Below are positions 32,670-40,387 of a DNA stretch of 64,000 nt, one piece after another (the stretch's first letter is position 1; every line of letters starts with the position of its first letter). The position numbers and the translations under genes were made by a program. The notes below the pieces were generated by a model that saw only the letters and a list, made by a program, of their open reading frames with translations, made no database searches and was not told the origin of the DNA. This DNA comes from DSSM01 sp964484125. GTDB lineage: Bacteria > Bacteroidota > Ignavibacteria > Tepidaquicellales > Tepidaquicellaceae. Where the stretch lies: the NCBI GenBank assembly GCA_964484125.1, contig CAZAEK010000006.1:1-64000 (forward strand). The letters are read 5' to 3'.

Positions 32670-33302
32670 TTGCAAAGAAAAGAGATTTATTACACTCCGG
32701 AAAACATACAAGAAGAATCCCTGAAAATTCTCGAAAGTGCAAAATTATTTGATAAATCAAAAAGATTCCCTTTTTCTTTTGAGAATTGTGCATTGCTTAT
32801 ACTTGATATGCAGGATTACTTTCTAAAGGAAGATTCAAATGCTTTTATCCCGTCTGCTCCGCCAATAATACCTGTTATTAATTCGGCAATTAACAGGTTT
32901 AAGGATTATGGTCTGCCAGTGATTTATACAAAGCATATTGATGTCAAAGATTCTTCTATGCTTAATTGGTGGAAGAATTCAATTGAAAAAGATGAGATTT
33001 ATTCCGTATTCCGTGATGAAGATGTAATTATAGAAAAAAATTACTACGATGCTTTTATCGAAACAAAACTCGATTCACTTTTAAAATCACAAAAAATAAA
33101 ACGGATTTTAATATGCGGCGTAATGGGAAATTTATGCTGTGAGCATACTGCCCGTTCCGCTTTTCTTAAAGGATATGAGGTCTATTTTGCCGTTGATGGC
33201 ACTGCCTGTTATAACAGGGAATTTCACAAAGCTACAGTACTTAATCTCTCATTTGGGTATGCTGTACCTGTTTTAATAAATAAAATTTTAAAGGATAAGT
33301 GA
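32670..33302 (+). CDS. Isochorismatase-family cysteine hydrolase
   Basis: A 210-residue hydrolase. The catalytic triad appears as Asp in ALLILDMQDYFLKED, Lys in VIYTKHIDVKDSS and Cys in CGVMGNLCCEHTARSAFLKG. The family covers isochorismatase, nicotinamidase and other amidases; the LCCEHTARSAF form resembles true isochorismatase-like members. Start is TTG at 32670 (QRKEIYYTPENIQEE), matching the 'Y.TPENI' N-terminus of this subgroup. It is the first gene of a tight operon: its TGA overlaps the GTG of the flavin oxidoreductase, which in turn overlaps the RlmN-like gene. Substrate unknown; no menaquinone or siderophore genes are nearby. Confidence 0.88.
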   Translation: MQRKEIYYTPENIQEESLKILESAKLFDKSKRFPFSFENCALLILDMQDYFLKEDSNAFIPSAPPIIPVINSAINRFKDYGLPVIYTKHIDVKDSSMLNWWKNSIEKDEIYSVFRDEDVIIEKNYYDAFIETKLDSLLKSQKIKRILICGVMGNLCCEHTARSAFLKGYEVYFAVDGTACYNREFHKATVLNLSFGYAVPVLINKILKDK

Positions 33303-34150
33303 AAAAAATCCGCGATGTAATAATTATAGGTTGCGGTCCCGCGGGAGCATCTGCGGCAATTCAGTTAAGACGAATGGGTTTTAATCCGCTTGTTTTCGAA
33401 AAAGATGAAATCGGAGGTCTTGCTTTAAATGCAAATCTTATAGAAAATTACCTTGGATTCCCGGCAGGAATCAGCGGTGTTAAATTATGTTCTCTGTTGA
33501 AAAAGCAAATAATAAATCATAATATTGATATCCGGTATGAGGAGATTAAAACGACAGAATTTGATGGAAAATATTTTGTTGCAAGCAGCAATAATGGAAT
33601 ATTCTATTCGAAATATCTTATTGATGCAACAGGGACAGAGCCGGTAATACCAGGTGATATCGCAATTGAAGAAAAAGTCAGGGGAAAGGTATTCTATGAA
33701 ATTAAAAATATACTAAATCTTAAGAATAAAAAGATTGCAGTATTAGGCGGAGGTGATGCCGCATTTGATTATTCATTGAATTTGTCAGGGAATAATAATG
33801 TTTCAATATATAACAGAAGCAATAATTTCAGATGTCTGGATTTACTATTCAGCAGAGCAGAAAATAATAAAAACATCAGTATTAATAAAAATTACATTTT
33901 AAAAAGTATTGAAGGATATAAAAATAAATTAAAACTGAATTTTATTAAGGAAAGAAATAAACAGGAAACAGTATATTCGGATTATGTTATCATAGCATTT
34001 GGAAGAAGTCCTGCCAGAGATTTCAAAATAACAAACAATAGGTTTTTCTGTATAGGAGATAAAATAAACGGAAATTTCAGACAAATTTCCCTTTGCGTTG
34101 GTGATGGAGTAAAAACAGCAATGAGTATTTATAAATCAGAAAATGAATAA
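33299..34150 (+). CDS. FAD/NAD(P)-dependent oxidoreductase, thioredoxin-reductase-like without redox Cys pair
   Basis: A 283-residue two-dinucleotide-binding flavoprotein. The FAD motif is IIGCGPAGASAAIQLRRMGF (residues 8-27), the NAD(P) motif IAVLGGGDAAFDYSLNLSG (about 143-161) and the C-terminal FAD contact FFCIGDKINGNFRQISLCVG. It lacks the CxxC pair of thioredoxin reductase, so it is more like ferredoxin-NADP reductase or a dedicated electron donor. Start is GTG at 33299, overlapping the hydrolase stop (GTGA). Its stop overlaps the radical SAM gene by eight bases. It might reduce the radical SAM cluster directly or through ferredoxin; this is inference. Confidence 0.85.
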   Translation: MKKIRDVIIIGCGPAGASAAIQLRRMGFNPLVFEKDEIGGLALNANLIENYLGFPAGISGVKLCSLLKKQIINHNIDIRYEEIKTTEFDGKYFVASSNNGIFYSKYLIDATGTEPVIPGDIAIEEKVRGKVFYEIKNILNLKNKKIAVLGGGDAAFDYSLNLSGNNNVSIYNRSNNFRCLDLLFSRAENNKNISINKNYILKSIEGYKNKLKLNFIKERNKQETVYSDYVIIAFGRSPARDFKITNNRFFCIGDKINGNFRQISLCVGDGVKTAMSIYKSENE

Positions 34151-35081
34151 ATTGAAAATTATTAAAACTTCAGAAATGAATAACCTTTCAAAGGTTTTCA
34201 TAGCAGAGTTGGAAGACGGGAGGTTAATAGAATTTGTGGAGTCCGTACAGCCGCCGCGTACGATAAACGAAAAGTGGGTATTGATTATCTCAACGCTTGC
34301 AGGTTGTCCTGTAAAGTGTCTGATGTGTGATGCAGGGCATTACTTCAAAGGAAAACTATCAGGGGAAGAAATGATTGCGCAGATTGAATATTTAGTAAAG
34401 GATAAATTCCCTTCAGGAAAAGTAGAAACAGATATGCTGAAAATTCAGTTTGCAAGACTTGGAGAGCCATCAATGAATATAAACGTAATTGATGTTTTAA
34501 AATGGCTTCCTTCAAGATTTATCGGTGTAAATATTCTTCCTTCAATTTCGAGTATTGCTCCAAAGGGTTTCGATTTATTTTTTGAAAGATTAATTTCTGT
34601 AAGGCAAAACACATATCGCTATAAAGACTTCCAGATGCAGTTTTCAATCCATACAACGGACGTTGAGAAAAGAAATAAAATAATTCCGGTGAAGAAAATG
34701 TCTTTCGAAGAAATTGCAGTCATTGGGGAAAAAATGTACAGGGAAGGATTCAGAAAAATTGCACTGAATTTTGCTCTGATGAAAGATTCTCCGCTTGATG
34801 TCAATGTTCTCAGTAAGTATTTCAGCCCTGATATATTCATGGTTAAAATTACACCTGTAAATCCTACTTATAGTAAACTGAGAAATGAAATAGAATCATT
34901 CTTCAATGCTTATGAAGAAGATAAAAATTATCTTATTGATGAAATCAGGTCTGCAGGTTATGACGTTATATTGAGTATCGGAGAAAAAGACGAGAATCTT
35001 GTCGGTAGTAACTGCGGTCAGTTTATAGTATCGCATTTGAATAACGAATATAAACTTTGCGATGGTTATACAAGGGTATAA
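34143..35081 (+). CDS. Short RlmN/Cfr-like radical SAM enzyme
   Basis: A 312-residue radical SAM protein. Cluster cysteines are C55, C59 and C62 in AGCPVKCLMCDAGHYF, the same CX3CX2C as RlmN. GEP at residues 107-109 (ARLGEPSMN) and SIHTTDVEKRNKIIPVKKMS match RlmN's GMGEP and SIHA...R..I.P blocks. Near the C-terminus GSNCGQF (C291) matches the RlmN/Cfr 'ACGQL' methyl-carrying Cys. The protein lacks the ~60-100 residue N-terminal RNA-binding region of RlmN, starting only ~50 residues before the cluster. It may methylate RNA or another target. Third gene of the operon with the hydrolase and flavoprotein; a palindromic terminator follows. Confidence 0.87.
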   Translation: MNKLKIIKTSEMNNLSKVFIAELEDGRLIEFVESVQPPRTINEKWVLIISTLAGCPVKCLMCDAGHYFKGKLSGEEMIAQIEYLVKDKFPSGKVETDMLKIQFARLGEPSMNINVIDVLKWLPSRFIGVNILPSISSIAPKGFDLFFERLISVRQNTYRYKDFQMQFSIHTTDVEKRNKIIPVKKMSFEEIAVIGEKMYREGFRKIALNFALMKDSPLDVNVLSKYFSPDIFMVKITPVNPTYSKLRNEIESFFNAYEEDKNYLIDEIRSAGYDVILSIGEKDENLVGSNCGQFIVSHLNNEYKLCDGYTRV

Positions 35082-35083
35082 AA

Positions 35084-35113
35084 AAAGGATGTATTCCGGG
35101 GAATACATCCTTT
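35084..35113. terminator. Bidirectional terminator between RlmN-like and M49 genes
   Basis: Near-perfect palindrome: AAAGGATGTATTCC (35084-35097) pairs with GGAATACATCCTTT (35100-35113), two-base loop. A runs precede it and T follows, so it can stop transcription from both convergent genes. Confidence 0.85.
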
Positions 35114-35132
35114 GTCAAAATTATAAAATATA

Positions 35133-36743
35133 TTACAAGCCCTGTTCGAAAACAATGTCAACAGGTATATTCGCTTCATTAATTCTGTTTAAATCTGCTT
35201 TTAATTTTTCTTTAATATATCCGTCCTTTTCGATTATTGATTTTGCAAGTTCATAATCTCCGTTTCCCTGTAAAGTAAGGATTTCATTAACTGAGGACAT
35301 AACTGCATCTTTCATTTTATCAAAATTCACGCTATAAGTCCCGTCATCATTTCTTGTGAATGCTCCCTTTTCCTCGAAGTAATAAAACCTTACCATATTT
35401 GCTTTACCGTGTGCACTTGCAGCACCGAACCTTGTAGAACGGAATATCCCTGCAAGAAATGTAACATAATTATCCATAACTTCTCCTGATGTAAGTTCGC
35501 CCATTTCATATAATTTCGTAACAATATATAAACCAAGAATGTCAGCTTTGCCTTCCTCAACTGCAGAATATTGTTCCTTCAATGCTTCGCGTACGGTACC
35601 TTTTCCGTTTATGGTTATTTTTATACCGAGTCCGTGAGCTACTTCGTGGAACATTGTATTCTCGAAGAAAGCATCAAATTTTACATATTTTCTCTGGTCA
35701 GGACTGATTAATAATTCTGAAATTGGTATCATAATATTATCAAACTTAGCTTTCATTATATTCTTCAGTTGCAGTCTTCTCGAGCCCTTGAGCTTTTGTA
35801 CCTCTTCGTCATTTGGAAGATTTATCGCTATGGTTTTGCTTCCTGCATTGCAGTCACCTGCATAATAAATTGCCTGATATACATTAAGGTCGGAATCTGT
35901 ACCGGGAATTTCAGATTTGTATTTCGGGTCAACAGGTAAACCTGATTGTATAACTGGTAACAAACCGGTAAACTTCTCAAGCTTTTTGCTCCATTCAACA
36001 TCTTTTATCAGTACAAATGCTTCGTGAGCGGCTTTATAACCAAATAATGCATCTTCATAATTTTCTATCGGTCCTACAACAAAATCAATATTTGAGTTCT
36101 TCATTTCCATCCATGCGATATCACTCGGCTGATAATTATTTGTAAGTAATGCATCTGCCCTGAGCTTCAGATATTTTTTAAAACCTTCGTCCTCTGCCAT
36201 CTCTGAAGCCTTAAGCATAAGTTCAGCGGCTTTTTTGTGCTGGGATTTATATTCCTCATAAAAAGGTACGCATATTAACTTACCTTCAGAATTCCTCCTT
36301 ATTACGGTATATAAACTCTTTTTATCTTTATGGTCAAACTTTTCAAATTCCTCCTTTGTCATATCAAGCGGATAATAATTTGCACCTGCAGGTTTCTTTC
36401 CAAAACCTTCAACGAAAGGTTCATTCCCATTTAATCTCTCCCACGGACCGTAATTAATCATTACAAAATCTCTTGTTGCCTGATCTTTTATCTTATCGAG
36501 TAGCGTGTTTTTATCACCATAAGCCTGAAGCCAGAATATATCGTCCATAATTTTTGCAACTTCAATCAAAATCGGAATAACACTTTTATCTTTTTCGCTA
36601 AGATAAGATAAATCTGGTACAAGTTTTACTTTTTTATAGGCATTTAGTTTTTTCTCAATTTCAATTTGAGAAAAAACATTTGAGGAAAGAAATCCTGTCA
36701 TAATTAATAAAATAAAAATAGTGGAATAAATTTTTTTGTTCAT
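35133..36743 (-). CDS. Secreted M49 (dipeptidyl-peptidase III-like) zinc peptidase
   Basis: A 536-residue exported metallopeptidase of family M49. The N-terminal signal peptide is MNKKIYSTIFILLIMTGFLS...VFS, cut before Q. Zinc ligands are in MFHEVAHGLGIKI (HEXXH pentapeptide) and the downstream SAVEEGKADILGLYI (EEGKAD, third ligand Glu). Classical DPP III has HEXXGH with one extra residue; the shorter HEXXH form is known from a minority of bacterial relatives. It would release dipeptides in the periplasm or outside, feeding the peptide transporters. It converges on the RlmN-like gene and is divergent from the FadL porin. Confidence 0.85.
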   Translation of the reverse strand: MNKKIYSTIFILLIMTGFLSSNVFSQIEIEKKLNAYKKVKLVPDLSYLSEKDKSVIPILIEVAKIMDDIFWLQAYGDKNTLLDKIKDQATRDFVMINYGPWERLNGNEPFVEGFGKKPAGANYYPLDMTKEEFEKFDHKDKKSLYTVIRRNSEGKLICVPFYEEYKSQHKKAAELMLKASEMAEDEGFKKYLKLRADALLTNNYQPSDIAWMEMKNSNIDFVVGPIENYEDALFGYKAAHEAFVLIKDVEWSKKLEKFTGLLPVIQSGLPVDPKYKSEIPGTDSDLNVYQAIYYAGDCNAGSKTIAINLPNDEEVQKLKGSRRLQLKNIMKAKFDNIMIPISELLISPDQRKYVKFDAFFENTMFHEVAHGLGIKITINGKGTVREALKEQYSAVEEGKADILGLYIVTKLYEMGELTSGEVMDNYVTFLAGIFRSTRFGAASAHGKANMVRFYYFEEKGAFTRNDDGTYSVNFDKMKDAVMSSVNEILTLQGNGDYELAKSIIEKDGYIKEKLKADLNRINEANIPVDIVFEQGL

Positions 36744-36917
36744 AAAATTTTTTTATTTGATTAAAACAAATATTCATATTACAAAGATTATTTACAATCC
36801 AATTAAAATTAGTGAATAATGGTTCATTAATATTCAAATTTGTTAATATTAATTTAACAATAAATTAATTAATTTTAATCAGTACTAAAAAAAACTCTTT
36901 AACTAAAAAATATAAAA

Positions 36918-38468
36918 ATGAAAAAATTTACCTGTTTTTTTGTTCTTGCTTTTTTAGCAATGAGTGCTTTTTTATATGCACAAAACGGAACACGCTCAAT
37001 TGATTATTCCGCAAAGACATTTGGAAGAGGTGGAGTATCAATCGGCTTTTTTGATAATACGGGATTAATGATGAGCAATCCTGCAGGTTTATCATTTCTT
37101 GAAGAAGATATGATAGATGTAAATGCAATAGTTATGCTTCCGGTTCCTCATTACAAAGGTTTTTCAAAAGATGCGAATGGTAATATTACTTCTAATGTAC
37201 TTAACGATAAAGATGGAGAGAAGAATGTATTCGTATTACCAAGTGCTTCTTATGTTAAGCATTTCAAAAAAACCGGTTTTACGTTTGGAGCAGGATTTTT
37301 TACAGTCGGCGGAATGGGTGCGGATTTTATGTTACTAAATCAGAGTCTTAAAGATGTAAACGGAAATACTCAGGAGATAGAATATCATTCGAGATATGCT
37401 GTGATGCACGGAGGATTGAGTGCGGCATATAAATTTACAGAAAAGTTTTCTATTGGCGTATCAGCACACGTTGTATATTCAACAATAGAATTTATAAATC
37501 CTTTTACTTTGCCTCCTTCTGTATTACGCGGAGTTATGGATCCGGGAACAGGTATGACGTTCGGACAATATTTCTCAGCTCCAAGACCACAGGGGTTAGG
37601 ATATTCAGAATTAACCTCAGGTGCTAATATGAAAGATCTGACAACATTCAGCTTTAGTCCGAAATTAGGATTTGCATATAAATTCAGTGATGAATTTTCA
37701 ATGGGATATTCTTTCACTGCGCCGGTTAAGTTAAATTATAAAGAAGGAAATTCACGACTTGATATGACATCAGCTTTCAATGATGCATTTGGAAGGGCAG
37801 TAGCAAATTATATGCAGCTTAATCCCGGTGTAACACAGCAGCAGGCAACGCAGATTGTCGGTGCACAATTTGCTGCTCTTGGTATCAATCCTGCAAATGG
37901 ATTTATTGCAGATTATAAAACTGACAATGAATTTGAAGTCCCTATGTCGTTTGGTATAGGTTGTAAATATGCCCCGGTTAAGGAGTTGAGATTTGGTGTT
38001 GATATTGAATGGATTAACTGGTCTAATTCTGCAGATGAAATGAAACTCACATTAACAAACGGCAACAATTCAAATGTAAACAGATTGCTTGGATATGGCG
38101 GAATAAATCAGGCACCTCTTGTAGTTGATTTCCCTCTGAAATGGGACGATGCAGTACTTTTCAAAATCGGAGCAGAATACGATATCAGCAGGAAAGTTAC
38201 AGTAAGAGCAGGATATGTTTATGGAAATAATCCGATACCATCAAATACAATAAATCCGATAATACCTGCAGTAATCGAAAGCCACGTATCGGCAGGTGCA
38301 AGTTTCAATATTGTCAGAAATTTTGTAATTAATGCAGCATTTGAATACGGCTTAAATAATGATGTTACTTCAAGTTATTCAAATCTGCTTGGCTCTGAAT
38401 ACTACGGAAGCACAACAAGTCTTAAGAATATTCTCGGACATATCTCGTTCAATTATATTTTCAGATAA
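36918..38468 (+). CDS. FadL/OmpP1/TodX-family outer membrane transporter
   Basis: A 516-residue outer-membrane beta-barrel. After the signal peptide (MKKFTCFFVLAFLAMSAFLY, AQ) comes NGTRSIDYSAKTFGRGGVSI and LMMSNPAGLSFLEEDMIDVN, the N-terminal hatch signature of FadL-type long-chain fatty acid/hydrophobic compound porins. The rest is alternating amphipathic strands ending HISFNYIFR with a C-terminal aromatic, as expected for BAM-assembled proteins. It starts from an AT-rich divergent promoter region shared with the M49 peptidase. Hairpin repeats follow the stop. Confidence 0.88.
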   Translation: MKKFTCFFVLAFLAMSAFLYAQNGTRSIDYSAKTFGRGGVSIGFFDNTGLMMSNPAGLSFLEEDMIDVNAIVMLPVPHYKGFSKDANGNITSNVLNDKDGEKNVFVLPSASYVKHFKKTGFTFGAGFFTVGGMGADFMLLNQSLKDVNGNTQEIEYHSRYAVMHGGLSAAYKFTEKFSIGVSAHVVYSTIEFINPFTLPPSVLRGVMDPGTGMTFGQYFSAPRPQGLGYSELTSGANMKDLTTFSFSPKLGFAYKFSDEFSMGYSFTAPVKLNYKEGNSRLDMTSAFNDAFGRAVANYMQLNPGVTQQQATQIVGAQFAALGINPANGFIADYKTDNEFEVPMSFGIGCKYAPVKELRFGVDIEWINWSNSADEMKLTLTNGNNSNVNRLLGYGGINQAPLVVDFPLKWDDAVLFKIGAEYDISRKVTVRAGYVYGNNPIPSNTINPIIPAVIESHVSAGASFNIVRNFVINAAFEYGLNNDVTSSYSNLLGSEYYGSTTSLKNILGHISFNYIFR

Positions 38469-38502
38469 AAGCAAAAGTTAAATGTTTTATAAAGATTGAT
38501 TG

Positions 38503-38532
38503 TGACCCTGTAAGGGTCAAACGTTTGTAGAG
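38503..38532 (+). repeat. Dispersed hairpin repeat, copy B (stem GACCCT/AGGGTC)
   Basis: GACCCT-GTA-AGGGTC followed by AAACGTTTGTAGAG. The stem differs from copies A and C but is fully paired, and the tail is the family tail. Confidence 0.75.
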
Positions 38533-38550
38533 ATCGTATGTTTCATTTTC

Positions 38551-38581
38551 CGACTCCGTAGGAGTCGAATGTTTGTAGAAA
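38551..38581 (+). repeat. Dispersed hairpin repeat, copy C (stem CGACTCC/GGAGTCG)
   Basis: CGACTCC-GTA-GGAGTCG followed by AATGTTTGTAGAAA, 19 bases after copy B. Both copies point the same way in the gap between the FadL gene and the terminator at 38603. Confidence 0.78.
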
Positions 38582-38602
38582 AAATGAACCCCTCTATAAT
38601 AA

Positions 38603-38634
38603 AAAAGGAGCTCCGAAAATCCGGAGCTCCTTTT
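38603..38634. terminator. Bidirectional terminator between FadL and OmpA genes
   Basis: Perfect 13-bp stem AAAAGGAGCTCCG (38603-38615) with CGGAGCTCCTTTT (38622-38634), six-base loop. It serves the minus-strand OmpA gene (stop at 38665) and the plus-strand FadL gene. Confidence 0.88.
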
Positions 38635-38664
38635 AATTTCTGACTTATTACTTAATTCATCAAA

Positions 38665-40242
38665 CTATTTTATTCTCTTGAATTCAATTCTTCTGTTGTT
38701 TGCTCTTCCTTCTTCAGTATCATTTGAATCAACCGGCTGATCAGGTCCGTATCCTTCGGTTGTTAATCTTGAAGGATCAACACCCTTATTTACTAACCAC
38801 TGTTTTACAGATTCGGCTCTGTCTTTTGAAAGTCTCATATTGTGATTTCTTGAACCTCTTGAATCTGTATGACCGCTGATTTCAAAACTTTCATCAGGAT
38901 GTGCCTGAATATATTTTAATGAATTGTTTAGAATTTCTTCAGAGTCAGGAGTAATATTTGAACTGTTTGTCTCAAAGTTTATACCCTGAAGTATAAGTTT
39001 TTCTCCGACTTCCATTTTCTTTTCAACATCATCAGCAGGATTAAGCGGATCAGTTCCTTTGTTTACTTCAACACCATCATTAACTGAACCTTTATCAGTA
39101 TCTTTTTCAAGCGGATTTGTTTTATATTTTAATACTTCATCGCCATCTGAAAGCATATCATTATCAGAATCTTTATTTGTCGGATTGGTATTATATGTAT
39201 TTACTTCATCACCGTCATTCAATCCATCTCCGTCTGTATCGGAATTTAAAGGATCGGTTTTATAAGTCATTAATTCAGCGTAATCATTTAATCCGTCATT
39301 ATCGGAATCAGAATTCAAAGGATTGGTTCTGTAAGTTGATACTTCATCACCGTCTTTTAATTTATCTCCGTCAGTATCAGGATTCATCGGAAGAGTCTTA
39401 TATTTCATAACTTCATCGTAATCGTTAAGACCATCGTTATCAGAATCTTTATTTAATGGATTTGAAAAATATTTATTTACTTCGTCTCCGTCGGTTAATC
39501 CATCTCCGTCTGTATCAGGATTATATGGATCGGTACCGATTAATTTTTCTTTTGAAGTAAGCAAGCCATCTTTGTCGTCATCTGCATCAACAGTTCCGCC
39601 GAATGTTAATCCAAGTCCTGCATGTAACTGGGCGTCATCTAAATCTCCCCATTTAACGTTATTAATTTCATCATCGTGTAAATTGTATGTAAATCCTGCG
39701 TTTACATCTAAAGCCACACCATTTGCAATATTAAATTCAATTCCTGTACCTGCAAATACGTTCGGTGACCATCCGTTTTGTCTGTAAATACGCGATGTCC
39801 TTTGGCCTATAATTGGATTTTTATCGTCATTGTGTGAGTATTCACCCTCTCTGACAATGTATCTCATAATTCCGAAGCCGCCAAATAGATATGGATTGGT
39901 TGTTTTCATATCAAAAGGCGAATATCTTAATCTTAAATCAATCGGAATTAATTCTGTTTTTACTCTTCTTTCCATACCGGCAGGATACGGATACTGTGTT
40001 AATTCGTCTGTTAAATTCCAGTAACCGTAACCGATACCTAGTTCGAGGCCTAAATGTTTAGCGAGTTCAACATTTATAAATCCTCTTGCTGACCAGGAAA
40101 ACTGGTCTGAGGTTAGTTCAGTTATTGGATATAGAAAATTGCCCTGCACCCCTCCCTTGACTTTGTAACCGTGAAATTGCCCGAATGTTAAGGCAGGCAA
40201 TAAGATTGCAAATAAAATTGGAAATAGTATTTTCCTTTTCAT
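38665..40242 (-). CDS. OmpA-family protein with beta-barrel and thrombospondin type 3 repeats
   Basis: A 525-residue outer-membrane protein in three parts. After the signal peptide (MKRKILFPILFAILLPALTF, G/Q) comes an N-terminal eight-strand-type barrel (to about residue 205; GLELGIGYGYWNLTDEL, YLFGGFGIMRYIV). Then follow about eight Ca2+-binding TSP3 repeats of the form DxDxDGLxDGDEV..Y.TNP (about 215-395), alternating 'SDNDGLNDY' and 'TDGDGLNDG'. The C-terminal OmpA domain has NFETNSSNITPDSEEILNN, SGHTDSRGSRNHNMRLSKDR and RANNRRIEFKR, which bind peptidoglycan. It tethers the outer membrane to the wall. Flanked by terminators on both sides. Confidence 0.93.
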   Translation of the reverse strand: MKRKILFPILFAILLPALTFGQFHGYKVKGGVQGNFLYPITELTSDQFSWSARGFINVELAKHLGLELGIGYGYWNLTDELTQYPYPAGMERRVKTELIPIDLRLRYSPFDMKTTNPYLFGGFGIMRYIVREGEYSHNDDKNPIIGQRTSRIYRQNGWSPNVFAGTGIEFNIANGVALDVNAGFTYNLHDDEINNVKWGDLDDAQLHAGLGLTFGGTVDADDDKDGLLTSKEKLIGTDPYNPDTDGDGLTDGDEVNKYFSNPLNKDSDNDGLNDYDEVMKYKTLPMNPDTDGDKLKDGDEVSTYRTNPLNSDSDNDGLNDYAELMTYKTDPLNSDTDGDGLNDGDEVNTYNTNPTNKDSDNDMLSDGDEVLKYKTNPLEKDTDKGSVNDGVEVNKGTDPLNPADDVEKKMEVGEKLILQGINFETNSSNITPDSEEILNNSLKYIQAHPDESFEISGHTDSRGSRNHNMRLSKDRAESVKQWLVNKGVDPSRLTTEGYGPDQPVDSNDTEEGRANNRRIEFKRIK

Positions 40243-40331
40243 CGTATTATAATAATTTAAGTTTTTAAAAAAGCCTTACAATAAAGAATTGAACAATTAT
40301 ATACTTATTTAAATTCAACAAAATAAAAAAA

Positions 40332-40353
40332 CCGGAGAAAAATATTTCTCCGG
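40332..40353 (-). terminator. Terminator after pepD
   Basis: Perfect stem CCGGAGAAA (40332-40340) with TTTCTCCGG (40345-40353), four-base loop. On the minus strand it is followed by seven T, 35 bases past the pepD stop. Confidence 0.85.
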
Positions 40354-40387
40354 CTTCTTAAGTAAATAAATTGTTATTTTTAAATAA

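Noticed and set aside
39059..39410. Plus-strand frames over the TSP3 repeats
   Set aside because: They mirror the repetitive OmpA/TSP3 coding sequence and resemble no protein.
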